Assembly (NCBI RefSeq): GCF_000737765.1
Contig: NZ_JPRI01000010.1
Coordinates: 62,001-126,000 of the forward strand
Reading direction: 5' to 3'
DNA: 64,000 nt
Source: Chryseobacterium vrystaatense
GTDB taxonomy: Bacteria; Bacteroidota; Bacteroidia; Flavobacteriales; Weeksellaceae
Shown here: in pieces, positions 1-9,270 of the stretch
Numbering within the stretch: position 1 is the stretch's first letter
How the letters are laid out: each line of letters starts with the position of its first letter
Notes under the pieces: model-generated
Databases searched by the model: none
What the model was told of the DNA's origin: nothing
What the model saw: only the letters and a program-made list of their open reading frames with translations
Translations under genes and position numbers: made by a program

Positions 1-463
1 CGGTAAAGTTTACAGTTACATTAACTGTACATGGCCCACTCCCGCCCGTAGCAAGCATATATACTTTAAAAGCAGCAAGTGGTGTTACAAATGCCAGTGT
101 TCCACTATTGCTTCCCGCAGTATTACTGGCAATTTTCAGGGAGTTGTTTCCGTACAGATCTCCCAGGTTAAAGCTTAATCCCGGTGTAGAAGCCACGGCA
201 GAATTAATGATGCCGTTAACCGGAAGTCCATAAGTAATAGGTGTACTTGTAGCGGTAAGTTTAAAATCTCTCGCTACAAACGCAAACGATACTCCGTCAA
301 CATCCTCCGACGTAGAGTTTGACGCAGGACCCACATCGTTAGCAATGACATCTGCCGTATATCCCGACTGGACAGGCATTGGCTGAAAATTTTGGGCACT
401 CAGAACCGATGCCGCAAAAAGAGCTATAGCAGGTAAAGCTCTAAAAGGTAATTTTACTTTCAT
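1..463 (-). CDS. secreted protein of unknown function (partial, C-terminus outside window)
   Basis: The reading frame starts at the ATG whose complement is at 461-463 and stays open to the window edge, giving 154 residues. It opens with a signal peptide (MKVKLPFRALPAIALFAASV, then LSAQ), so the product is exported. The mature part is rich in Asn, Ser, Thr, Gly and Val and looks like a beta-rich surface or adhesin-like domain. In this phylum such proteins often end in a T9SS sorting domain, but that end is not visible here. I do not recognise the family. Confidence 0.7.
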   Translation of the reverse strand, partial: MKVKLPFRALPAIALFAASVLSAQNFQPMPVQSGYTADVIANDVGPASNSTSEDVDGVSFAFVARDFKLTATSTPITYGLPVNGIINSAVASTPGLSFNLGDLYGNNSLKIASNTAGSNSGTLAFVTPLAAFKVYMLATGGSGPCTVNVTVNFT

Positions 464-867
464 GATTATTTTTTATTATCGTCGAAATTTAATAAAAAAT
501 ACAATACAAAACTGGTATTGTTGTAAAATATTCAAATAAATATCAATAAACTTAAGATATCAACATATTCACCTATATAGAAAAATTACGTTCTAACCAA
601 ATATTTTATTCACATTTTAATGTATTATTTTAACAATTTCAATCATTTTGACCTATAACCAATCTCCAACATTTAAATATTTCGAACAAACTGACGACCA
701 GTATCAAGCATAAATTAAAAGGATTACACTGGCAATCAAAAGAACAGGCAACAATCAATTTTAATTTATTGATTTCCAAAACAATTAAAAAGCACTCAAA
801 ATGGATAACAGGTTATTTTATTATTGAGAAATTAAATCTTATTTTTGCCATACAAATTTTTTGAACA
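464..867. other. 404-bp AT-rich divergent intergenic region
   Basis: This spacer lies between two divergent genes. Besides the -7 element next to the aminotransferase gene, it holds only a weak inverted repeat (AATCAAT at 753-759 with ATTGATT at 768-774). I found no RNA gene, no convincing small ORF and no clear promoter for the minus-strand gene. Confidence 0.5.
840..847 (+). promoter_or_regulatory. putative -7 element TATTTTTG
   Basis: It matches the Bacteroidota -7 consensus TAnnTTTG, 20 bp before the aminotransferase ATG. No TTG lies at the ideal upstream distance, so this is only part of a promoter. Confidence 0.4.
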
Positions 868-2073
868 ATGCCGAATATTTCAAACAGAGCACAGCATATG
901 CCGCCATCGCCGGTAAGAAAACTGGTTCCTTACGCTTTAAAAGCGAAACAGCAGGGAATAAAAGTATATCACCTTAATATCGGACAGCCTGATATTGAAA
1001 CACCGGAAACCGCTTTAAATGCTTTAAAGAACATCGATCTTAAAGTATTGGAATATGCACTTTCTGAAGGTAATATAGAGTACAGAAGAGCCCTTACGGA
1101 TTATTATCATACTTTAGGGTTTTCGGATCTTACACCCGATAACTTCATTGTAACCAACGGAGGTTCTGAAGCCTTAAATTTTGCAATTTCCACTTTATGT
1201 GATGACGGTGATGAAGTGATCATTCCTGAGCCATATTATGCGAACTACAATGGTTTTACCAGTACCTTCAATGTACATGTTGTAGCAGTTCCATCTACGA
1301 TTGACACAGGTTTTGCTCTTCCTCCGATTGAAGAATTTGAGAAAAAAATTACAGAAAAAACAAGAGCAATCGTTATCTGCAACCCAGGTAACCCTACAGG
1401 ATATCTTTACACCCGTGAAGAACTTCAGAAACTGGCAGAAATTGCTTTGAAATATGATATCGTTGTGATCTCTGATGAAGTATACAGAGAATATGTTTAT
1501 GATGGAAAGCAGCAAATTTCTATGTTGGATTTCCCTGAACTAAGCGAAAACTGTATCATCATTGATTCAGAATCCAAGCGTTATTCTATGTGTGGAGTAA
1601 GAATCGGATGTATGCTGACCCGTTCTAAAAAGATCCATGATGCAGCAATGCTTTTTGCACAGGCAAGACTGAGCCCTGTTCTTTTGGGCCAGATCGCAGC
1701 CACTGCAGCACATCAGAACGACGGAGCTTACATCAGAGCAGTAAGAGAAGAATATACTCACCGAAGAAATGTATTGGTGGACCTTCTTAACGCTATTCCA
1801 GGTGTTATTTGTCCTAAGCCAAGAGGAGCATTCTACTGTGTAGCTGAACTTCCTGTAGATGATACTGAGAAATTCGCACAATGGCTTTTAGAAAAATATT
1901 CTCTTAATAAGGAAACGATTATGGTAGCTCCGGCAGGAGGTTTCTACAGCGATCCTGAATTAGGAAAAAAACAGGTTAGAATTGCTTATGTCCTTAAAGA
2001 GGAAGACCTTAAGAGAAGTGCTGAAATTCTTAAACAGGCTTTGAAAAAATACAGAGAAGAATTTAGTCTCTAA
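868..2073 (+). CDS. pyridoxal-phosphate aminotransferase, class I/II (aspartate-aminotransferase type)
   Basis: This 401-residue fold-type I PLP enzyme transfers amino groups between an amino acid and a 2-oxo acid in the cytoplasm. Visible motifs are NPGNPTG at about 172-178, SDEVYREYVYDG at about 202-213, and SESKRYSMCGVRIG at about 234-247 with K237 as the probable Schiff-base lysine. Near the C-terminus are GAFYCVAELPV and KKQVRIAYV, where the Arg should bind the substrate carboxylate. Length is normal for the family. The amino-acid specificity cannot be read from the sequence; aspartate is the usual annotation for this subgroup. Confidence 0.88.
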   Translation: MPNISNRAQHMPPSPVRKLVPYALKAKQQGIKVYHLNIGQPDIETPETALNALKNIDLKVLEYALSEGNIEYRRALTDYYHTLGFSDLTPDNFIVTNGGSEALNFAISTLCDDGDEVIIPEPYYANYNGFTSTFNVHVVAVPSTIDTGFALPPIEEFEKKITEKTRAIVICNPGNPTGYLYTREELQKLAEIALKYDIVVISDEVYREYVYDGKQQISMLDFPELSENCIIIDSESKRYSMCGVRIGCMLTRSKKIHDAAMLFAQARLSPVLLGQIAATAAHQNDGAYIRAVREEYTHRRNVLVDLLNAIPGVICPKPRGAFYCVAELPVDDTEKFAQWLLEKYSLNKETIMVAPAGGFYSDPELGKKQVRIAYVLKEEDLKRSAEILKQALKKYREEFSL

Positions 2074-2083
2074 AATATAATCT

Positions 2084-2572
2084 ATGATGCCGGCAATAAA
2101 AAACATACCTCTCAAAATATTGTTTTCAATGTTTTTGCTGCCGGCATTTTTTTCCTGTGACCAAAAAAAAGAAAAGACTTTACCCAGTCATAAAGATCCG
2201 AATGGAATAACTTTTATCAGTTTATCCAATGTAGGGGGTGACGAGGGAGACTATACAATCATTAAAGTTACCAGAGACTCCATACACGCTGAAAAAGGTA
2301 TCACTGCCCGCCAGACTCATCAGGAATGGGATTCAGCCATTAGTGTTCAAACCTGGAATCATCTTATTTCCTCGATCAATACTAAAGATCTTGATGAAAT
2401 AGAAAGCTCACCCAGCAAGCAGTCTGTAGATGGCATCGACGAAACTTTTCAGATCAGAACTCCCAAAAAGTCTCATATCTACGTCAATTCTTATGCAGAT
2501 ACACTGCATTACAAACAGCTGAAACAGTTTAAAGAACAACTCAGCATCATTCTTCCAACAGAATACCAATAA
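2084..2572 (+). CDS. small putative lipoprotein
   Basis: The 162-residue product begins with a hydrophobic segment ending in the lipobox-like AFFSC (Cys at about 25), so it is probably a lipid-anchored envelope protein. The second Met (2087) is an equally good start. It begins 10 bp after the aminotransferase and ends one base before murB, so the three genes are probably cotranscribed. The mature part is polar with short beta-like segments. I do not recognise a family. Confidence 0.72.
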   Translation: MMPAIKNIPLKILFSMFLLPAFFSCDQKKEKTLPSHKDPNGITFISLSNVGGDEGDYTIIKVTRDSIHAEKGITARQTHQEWDSAISVQTWNHLISSINTKDLDEIESSPSKQSVDGIDETFQIRTPKKSHIYVNSYADTLHYKQLKQFKEQLSIILPTEYQ

Positions 2573-2573
2573 T

Positions 2574-3587
2574 ATGCAAGAAAATATTTCCTTAAAACCT
2601 TATAATACATTCGGTGTTGATATCAATGCAAAATACTTTATTGAAGTACAAACTATCGAAGAACTTAAGGATGCTGTTAATTACTCCAAAGACCATGCTC
2701 TGCAGGTTTTATTTTTAGGAGGTGGAAGCAATATCCTTTTTACAAAAGATTTTGACGGTCTTGCCATTAAACTCAGCCTAAAAGGAATTGACGAAAAAGA
2801 TATCAATGAGAACGAAATCCTGGTAACAGCAAAAGCAGGAGAAAACTGGCATGAATTTGTGATGTACACCCTGAAAAAAAACTATGGCGGGCTGGAGAAT
2901 CTTTCTTTGATTCCGGGAAATGTAGGTACTTCACCGATGCAGAATATCGGAGCGTACGGAACTGAAATAAAAGATATTTTTATAAGCTGTACCGTTTTGG
3001 ATCTGACAGATCTTGAACTTAAAACCTTCAGTCTTGAGCAGTGTCATTTCGGGTACAGGGATTCTATTTTCAAACAGGAAGGAAAAGGAAGACATGTTAT
3101 TTTGGAAGTTAGTTTTAAATTAACGAAGAAAGATCACCATATCAAAACAGAGTATGGTGCCATAAAAACTGAGTTGGAAAATTCAGCAATCACTCATCCT
3201 ACCATTCAGGATGTTTCCAAAGCGGTTATCAACATCAGACAAAGCAAACTTCCTGATCCCAAAGAAACAGGAAATGCAGGAAGCTTTTTTAAAAATCCCA
3301 CAATCCCTCTCGCTCAGTTTGAAGACTTAAAACTAAGATTTGAAAACATTCCAGGCTACCCCAACGGAGACGTTGTAAAAGTACCTGCCGGATGGCTGAT
3401 CGAGCAATGCGGATGGAAAGGGAAACAGATCGGTAATGTAGCGTCACACAAACTTCAGGCACTGGTCATAGTCAATATGACAGGAAATGCTACAGGCAAA
3501 GAAATATTTGATTTTTCTACAGCAATCATCAGTTCAGTACAGGAAAAGTTCGGTATAGAGCTGGAAAGAGAGGTGAATATTATATAA
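2574..3587 (+). CDS. murB: UDP-N-acetylenolpyruvoylglucosamine reductase
   Basis: MurB reduces UDP-GlcNAc-enolpyruvate to UDP-MurNAc with FAD and NADPH, the second committed step of peptidoglycan synthesis. The 337-residue protein begins with LKPYNTFG and carries the FAD-binding segment LGGGSNILF at about 48-56, followed by GNVGTSPMQNIGAYG. The FGYRDSIFK stretch is typical of type I (E. coli-like) MurB. NAGSFFKNP contains the serine expected to donate a proton to the substrate, and a C-terminal domain contains AGWLIEQCGWKG. The start is separated from the upstream lipoprotein stop by one base. Confidence 0.96.
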   Translation: MQENISLKPYNTFGVDINAKYFIEVQTIEELKDAVNYSKDHALQVLFLGGGSNILFTKDFDGLAIKLSLKGIDEKDINENEILVTAKAGENWHEFVMYTLKKNYGGLENLSLIPGNVGTSPMQNIGAYGTEIKDIFISCTVLDLTDLELKTFSLEQCHFGYRDSIFKQEGKGRHVILEVSFKLTKKDHHIKTEYGAIKTELENSAITHPTIQDVSKAVINIRQSKLPDPKETGNAGSFFKNPTIPLAQFEDLKLRFENIPGYPNGDVVKVPAGWLIEQCGWKGKQIGNVASHKLQALVIVNMTGNATGKEIFDFSTAIISSVQEKFGIELEREVNII

Positions 3588-3690
3588 ATCCAGCGGGATA
3601 TTATGTAAACTTTTCTGGATTATATTTCTGATTTTTATCAATTATTTTAATTTATTCTAAATAAGTATTTAATCGTGTTGTTAATTTCAA

Positions 3691-3698
3691 TACTTTTG
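3691..3698 (+). promoter_or_regulatory. putative -7 element TACTTTTG
   Basis: It matches TAnnTTTG and lies 28 bp before the TonB receptor ATG, in the 139-bp gap after murB. The nearest TTG (3678-3680) is closer than usual. It would serve the four-gene locus that follows. Confidence 0.4.
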
Positions 3699-3726
3699 CG
3701 GTCAATTTTATTTAGACAAAATAAAG

Positions 3727-6480
3727 ATGATCAGATTTTTATCTTTCGCTTTCTTTTTCATTTTCTGCACGCAGTTCGTTTATGCCCAAGATGAAAAATC
3801 CCAGTTAACCGTTACTGTTTTTAACGAAAAAAGCCAGGAGATTCCAGGAGCCTCCATTACTGTTGACCATCTGTCTGCATCTACAGACAAGAATGGCAGT
3901 GCTGCACTCTTATTATCTACAGGAAAGCATTACCTGAAAGTTGTTCATCCGAATTATCAGGAAAAAGAACTGAGCATTACTGTAACCGGTGGGCAGAATT
4001 TAACGGTTCAGTTGCAGCCGGTCAACAAACTGGAAGAAGTAGTTGTATTTTCAAAAGAAAGCAAAGGCTTAACCACTAAGTCTATCATAGACAGACAGGC
4101 AATGCAGCATTTACAGCCATCAAGTTTTACTGATCTGATGGAGCTGTTACCGGGTGGATTGGCAAGATCTCCCAACCTAAGTGCTGCCAACAAAGCTACC
4201 CTTAGAGAAAATACAGGTAATATCGTCAGTGATAAATACAACACATCATCCCTTGGTATTCAGTTTATGATCGATGACAACATCATCAATTCTAATGCTG
4301 ATATGCAGCTTTCAGTAGATCCAAGACAGTTTTTGGAAGGACCTTTGAGAAGGGAAACCCATTCTTCAGGGGTAGACATGAGAACGATTTCCACCAATGA
4401 TATTGAAAAAGTGGAAATCATCAGAGGGATTCCTTCCGCTTCTTATGGAGACCTTACTTCGGGATTAATCAAAATAGAACGTAAAATAGGACAATCTCCC
4501 TTACAGGCGAGATTCAAAGCAGATGGTTACAGCAAGCAATATTATGTAAGCAAGGGTTTTAAGATAACCGATAAATGGCAACTGAGTGCCAGTATGGATT
4601 ACCTTGATTCTAAATCTGATCCTACCAATGAATTTGAAAACTATCAGCGTATAACAGCCTCCATCCGTTCAAAAAAGGTATCGACTTTATGGTCAAGACC
4701 TTTAGAATGGAGATCCAATATTGACTTCTCAACGAATATTGACAAAAAGAAATATGATCCGGATAACGGATACCCTTCCACGGATAAATATGAATCCAAA
4801 AATACAAGAATCAGCCTGACCAACAACTTTATTTATCAGTTAGACAAAGCTTCTTTCTTTAACAGACTTACCTTAAACACAGCGATCCGCCAAGGTTTTG
4901 AAAAGATTGATCAGGTAAAACTGATTCAGCTTTCAGGGCCCCGTTCTTTCTCTCTGGCTACTGAGCAGGGTGAAAACGTAGGATTCTATCCTGACCTTCG
5001 CTACGTGACCAATTTTTCAACGGAAGGAAAGCCTTTGGACATTACTGCATTTTTCAAAGCCAGCGGTATCAGGAAAACGGGAGGAATTACGCACAGTTAT
5101 GAGGCAGGACTTGACTGGAGATATTCGAAAAATAACGGACGAGGTCTGCAGTATGACATGAGAACACCCCCGAGTGCAACCGTTAACATAGAAAGACCAA
5201 GAGCATATAATGATCTTCCCGCATCCAATCTGTTATCTGCTTTTCTGGGAGACCAGATGAGCTATACTCTTAATCAGCATAAGTTTACTTTATATGCAGG
5301 TTTAAGAATGTCAAAAAATTTAGGGATTGACAACTCGTTTGCAATCAGCAAAAAAGTTTTTACAGAACCGAGACTGAATTTCCAATACAGTCTGCCACAT
5401 CTGATGATCAACAATTATCCTTTAAAGACAGATGTAACTTTAGGGTATGGTCTTTTCTACAAACAGCCTACTCTTCTGATGCTTTATCCTAATAAAGATT
5501 ATCAGGACTATACTCAGCTGAATTATTATCATAATGACGAGCAATACCGCTACGTTAACTTTATGACCTATGTTCAGTCCAGAGAAAACAAGACAATTGA
5601 AGCTGCTAAAAGCATTAAAAAAGAAATACGTTTGGATCTGAGCTATAGAAACCATGAGCTTTTTATCACTTATTTTAAAGAAGATATGACTAATGGTTTC
5701 CGTAATATGGTACATACAGCAGCACAGTCTTACAAACAATATGATGCCACCCAGGTAGACCTATCGCAATGGACTCCGAATGGTCCGGACCTTACGAATG
5801 TTCCTTATGAATTAAAAACAAACCTCGCATCATATCTGGTCACAGAGAATGGAAGTGAAACCTTAAAACAGGGGATTGAGTTCGGATATACCTCTCCAAG
5901 GATCAAAGCTATTAATACCAGATTTACTTTTACCGGTGCGTGGTTCAAAACCCAATACAGAAATTCTATTCCTTTTGCTTTCAAACCCAATGTATCAATT
6001 GGCCTGGGACCATTCCCGTATTACGGTATTTATAAAAATGATGACGGATACAATAACTCCAATATCAATTACAATGTATTAATTGACACGTATCTGCCAA
6101 GCCTTGACCTGATTGTTTCAGCTTCTGTACAGGGAAGTTTATACAACTACCAAATCAATGACAGAAAAATTGCTGAACCGATCTCCTATTATGGAGCCGA
6201 CGGTATTATTCATCCTTTCACGGATGCCGACAGAGCAGATATGTACAAGCAGTGGTTGGTAAGAAATGTATCAATAACTGATAATTTGGATCGTAAAACC
6301 ACTTTTACACTTACCGGAAATATTAAAGTAACTAAAAGTATTTACAAAGCTTTGAAAACTTCACTGTTTGTCAACAGACTTTTCAACTATAGCGCTCCTT
6401 ACACTTTCAATAATGTAAAAGTATACAGAAGAGGAATGAATACTCCGTATTTCGGAATGGAATTAAATTATAATTTTTAA
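3727..6480 (+). CDS. TonB-dependent outer-membrane receptor with carboxypeptidase-regulatory-like N-terminal domain
   Basis: The 917-residue protein has a signal peptide ending FVYAQ. A beta-sandwich of the carboxypeptidase-regulatory-like type follows at about 25-95 (GASITVDHLSAST, then GKHYLKVVHPNYQEKEL), then a plug domain at about 105-240 with EKVEIIRGIPSASYGDLTSG, then a long barrel ending in an aromatic residue (MELNYNF). It should import a ligand across the outer membrane using TonB energy. The three closely spaced genes that follow suggest a job shared with a DUF4876 lipoprotein, a second barrel and a di-heme peroxidase, so a metal or metal-complex substrate is more likely than a sugar. 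That substrate is an inference. Confidence 0.9.
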   Translation: MIRFLSFAFFFIFCTQFVYAQDEKSQLTVTVFNEKSQEIPGASITVDHLSASTDKNGSAALLLSTGKHYLKVVHPNYQEKELSITVTGGQNLTVQLQPVNKLEEVVVFSKESKGLTTKSIIDRQAMQHLQPSSFTDLMELLPGGLARSPNLSAANKATLRENTGNIVSDKYNTSSLGIQFMIDDNIINSNADMQLSVDPRQFLEGPLRRETHSSGVDMRTISTNDIEKVEIIRGIPSASYGDLTSGLIKIERKIGQSPLQARFKADGYSKQYYVSKGFKITDKWQLSASMDYLDSKSDPTNEFENYQRITASIRSKKVSTLWSRPLEWRSNIDFSTNIDKKKYDPDNGYPSTDKYESKNTRISLTNNFIYQLDKASFFNRLTLNTAIRQGFEKIDQVKLIQLSGPRSFSLATEQGENVGFYPDLRYVTNFSTEGKPLDITAFFKASGIRKTGGITHSYEAGLDWRYSKNNGRGLQYDMRTPPSATVNIERPRAYNDLPASNLLSAFLGDQMSYTLNQHKFTLYAGLRMSKNLGIDNSFAISKKVFTEPRLNFQYSLPHLMINNYPLKTDVTLGYGLFYKQPTLLMLYPNKDYQDYTQLNYYHNDEQYRYVNFMTYVQSRENKTIEAAKSIKKEIRLDLSYRNHELFITYFKEDMTNGFRNMVHTAAQSYKQYDATQVDLSQWTPNGPDLTNVPYELKTNLASYLVTENGSETLKQGIEFGYTSPRIKAINTRFTFTGAWFKTQYRNSIPFAFKPNVSIGLGPFPYYGIYKNDDGYNNSNINYNVLIDTYLPSLDLIVSASVQGSLYNYQINDRKIAEPISYYGADGIIHPFTDADRADMYKQWLVRNVSITDNLDRKTTFTLTGNIKVTKSIYKALKTSLFVNRLFNYSAPYTFNNVKVYRRGMNTPYFGMELNYNF

Positions 6481-6501
6481 TATATATTAAAAGAAAACAA
6501 C

Positions 6502-7725
6502 ATGAAAAAAAGAGTTTTACTATTAAGTTTAGCAGCAATGATGACCGCTACATTTACGGTAACTTCTTGCTCCAGTGACGATTTTGGAGTAACAACGACC
6601 CAAAAAGGAGCTTTAACTTTGTCTTTTTCGGGAGATAACATTTCTTCTTATAAAACTCTGGATATAGAGCTGAAAGAAGTAAATACAGGAGCTATTATTA
6701 AGGGAAAAGTAGAAAATAAGACCGCCTACACTTTTGAGGTGCCTTACGGTTCATATAAAATAACAGTAAATGGTGCCGTTATTTCAGACAATGATGAGGT
6801 TGCAGTAGGTGCTTCTGCACAGACTGATATTGCAACAATGGTTACCAATCTGGATATTCCGTTAATTCTAAAAAAATTCCATGACGATTTTATCATTGAA
6901 GAAGTATTCTTTACCGGAATCAAAACAGTAGATGGTAAAAATTATAATTCAAGCCGCTACTTCAAATTAACAAACAATACCAAAAATATATTGTATGCTG
7001 ATAAGCTTGTTCTGGGACAGTCGGAATTCCTGACAACAGATGATAAAAACCCTACACCGTACAACAAAAACCTGGCATTCCCGGTAAAAGCAGTAATGGT
7101 ATTACCGGGAACAGGAACCGAGTATCCTGTACAGCCAGGCGATTTTATCGTTATCGCAGATAATGCTATTAATCACAAGAGCAACACCAGTACAGCTTAC
7201 GATCTTCATAATGCAGATTTTGAATTTCCATCTACAAACCCTGCATTAGGACAGGTGGACAACCCTTCTGTACCGAATGCAAAAATCATTTATTCTCAGA
7301 TGAACTTCAATATGTTCTTCCTTCACGACCGTGGATTTGAAAGCTACATCATTGCACGTATCCCTGCCGGAGAAAATGAAAATACATTCCTTCAGCAGTT
7401 TAAGTATGATTACACTTACCAAAACAGTGCTGGCGGAGTTACTTCAAAAAGCGCTTATACAATCCCAAATTCCTGGATTATTGATGGTGTCAACAACAGT
7501 ATCTCAACCAAATTTGTTCATACCCTGACTTCAGCAAGTATTGACGGTGGATGGACCTCTGTAGGTACAATAGATAAAGATCCTACCCGTTACGGAAAGT
7601 CTGTAAGACGTAAAATAACAGGACAAATGACCAACGGTAAAAATCTTTATATGGATACGAATAATTCATCAAATGATTTCACCAAAGACTCGGAGCCAAG
7701 TCTTAAAAACGGGATTGTACACTAA
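6502..7725 (+). CDS. DUF4876-type lipoprotein
   Basis: This 407-residue protein has a lipoprotein signal ending VTSCSSDD (Cys at about 23). A beta-sandwich follows (GALTLSFSGDNISSYKTLDI, YGSYKITVNG), then a longer domain. The N-terminal pattern and the neighbours match the Bacteroidota DUF4876 family, named here from memory. Such proteins are encoded beside TonB receptors and may act as surface-exposed ligand-binding partners, but no biochemical function is assigned. It begins 21 bp after the receptor and ends 18 bp before the next gene, consistent with one operon. Confidence 0.78.
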   Translation: MKKRVLLLSLAAMMTATFTVTSCSSDDFGVTTTQKGALTLSFSGDNISSYKTLDIELKEVNTGAIIKGKVENKTAYTFEVPYGSYKITVNGAVISDNDEVAVGASAQTDIATMVTNLDIPLILKKFHDDFIIEEVFFTGIKTVDGKNYNSSRYFKLTNNTKNILYADKLVLGQSEFLTTDDKNPTPYNKNLAFPVKAVMVLPGTGTEYPVQPGDFIVIADNAINHKSNTSTAYDLHNADFEFPSTNPALGQVDNPSVPNAKIIYSQMNFNMFFLHDRGFESYIIARIPAGENENTFLQQFKYDYTYQNSAGGVTSKSAYTIPNSWIIDGVNNSISTKFVHTLTSASIDGGWTSVGTIDKDPTRYGKSVRRKITGQMTNGKNLYMDTNNSSNDFTKDSEPSLKNGIVH

Positions 7726-7743
7726 AAGTTAGATTACCCAACT

Positions 7744-9267
7744 ATGCTACATACAAAAGCATCTTTCTTATTATTACTGATTGGTTTTTCTTTTACAGCC
7801 AAAGCTCAGGACAGTCTGAGTCTTTTTAAGACAATCAATAATCAATACAGCACTGAAAGAAATTTTAAAACTCAACTTTACTCTAATCCGGCATCAATGT
7901 CGGATTACAGTTCTGTTTCATTCTCAGAATTCAATGTCGGATATCATGATCGCAATGAAAAAAACTACCGGCAGCAATTAGGAAGTGGCAACAAAGGTTT
8001 AACAGTAGAGGCGAAATCTTTTCAAAAACTAAAACCCAACCGATATGTCTGGGGAAATGCCAGCTATCAAAATGTAAAGATCAATTCTGTAAAGTGGAAT
8101 GAAACTTTAGATTATGAGCGTAATGCTCCGTATATAGCAGCAGACTCTGTAGGAGGTCAACTTAATCTGGAACGCTACCAGTTTGCCGGCGGCTATTTGC
8201 AAAAGATAAACCGCTGGACTTTGGCGGGACAGGTTAGCTATGCTGCTCAGCTTGGATACCGTTCTAAAGATCCAAGACTGAGAAGTACAACTTCTGATCT
8301 GAAAGTGAATGCCGGACTGAATTACAGAGTTTTCAGAGAATATGAAGTGGGCGTTTTTGGTGAATTGAACAAATACACTCAGAACAACTCTATCAGCTTT
8401 CAAAGTTTGTTAGGAAGACCTTATGTATATCAGATGTCAGGATTAGGGTTTTCCAATTATCTTTTTAATGGGGGAACAGCGCCAACCAACACATTTGAAG
8501 AGTTTGCTTACAAAGGGGGAATACAGATATCCGGAAAAGGAGGACAGGATTTTTATATTCAGGCATCGGTAGGAACAGGCAACAATCTGAGAAGCTATAA
8601 TGATGGTTCAGGTACCATGCTTGACATCTCCGATCTGAAAACCGAAAACTTTGAAATAGAAGGGGCTAAATTTTTCAATATTCACGAAAAACACAGAGTG
8701 GGTTTACTGGTTAATTACCGAGCTGTAAAAAATACAGGTTCTGAATACGGATATTCCCTGAATACCGTAGCTTTAACCCAGCTTTTTAAAAGACAGGCGT
8801 ACCGAAGAGAAAATTTTGAAAGTACTGTAAAAGGTTTCTATCAGTATACCGGGAATAATTTTTCCATTACTGCCATTCCTTTTTATGGTTATGAAGAAAT
8901 TAAAGAAAGGAGATTATTTCCTGATGCTGGACAAAAATTTGTATACTCTTATTTTGGGATCAATGCAGATTTCAAACAGCAGATCACAGATACGCAGATA
9001 TTCACATTTCAGCCCTACTTTTCCAAAAGAACAGTCACTAAATCCATCAACGCATTGGCTATGACAGGAAATGCAGGAGTAAACGGATGGCTGCAGCAGG
9101 ATTTCAACTTCCAGGCGAGCGACATTACAACATTGGGTGCATCGGCAAGATATGATTTCAAGCTTGAAAAATTGCCGTCATTCTTTGTAAGTGCAGAATA
9201 CCAATTACAGAAAATTCAGGAAAAAAACAATAATTTTGTCGGAGGAAGCATAGGAATAACATTTTAG
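7744..9267 (+). CDS. DUF6850-type outer-membrane beta-barrel protein
   Basis: The 507-residue product has a signal peptide ending FTAKAQ, then alternating hydrophobic and aromatic strands throughout, ending in GGSIGITF. This is the pattern of an outer-membrane beta-barrel without a plug. The family name is assigned from similarity in character and from its place after a DUF4876 gene. Three bases separate its stop from the peroxidase start, strong evidence of cotranscription. Whether it is a channel or a structural partner of the receptor is unknown. Confidence 0.7.
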   Translation: MLHTKASFLLLLIGFSFTAKAQDSLSLFKTINNQYSTERNFKTQLYSNPASMSDYSSVSFSEFNVGYHDRNEKNYRQQLGSGNKGLTVEAKSFQKLKPNRYVWGNASYQNVKINSVKWNETLDYERNAPYIAADSVGGQLNLERYQFAGGYLQKINRWTLAGQVSYAAQLGYRSKDPRLRSTTSDLKVNAGLNYRVFREYEVGVFGELNKYTQNNSISFQSLLGRPYVYQMSGLGFSNYLFNGGTAPTNTFEEFAYKGGIQISGKGGQDFYIQASVGTGNNLRSYNDGSGTMLDISDLKTENFEIEGAKFFNIHEKHRVGLLVNYRAVKNTGSEYGYSLNTVALTQLFKRQAYRRENFESTVKGFYQYTGNNFSITAIPFYGYEEIKERRLFPDAGQKFVYSYFGINADFKQQITDTQIFTFQPYFSKRTVTKSINALAMTGNAGVNGWLQQDFNFQASDITTLGASARYDFKLEKLPSFFVSAEYQLQKIQEKNNNFVGGSIGITF

Positions 9268-9270
9268 ATA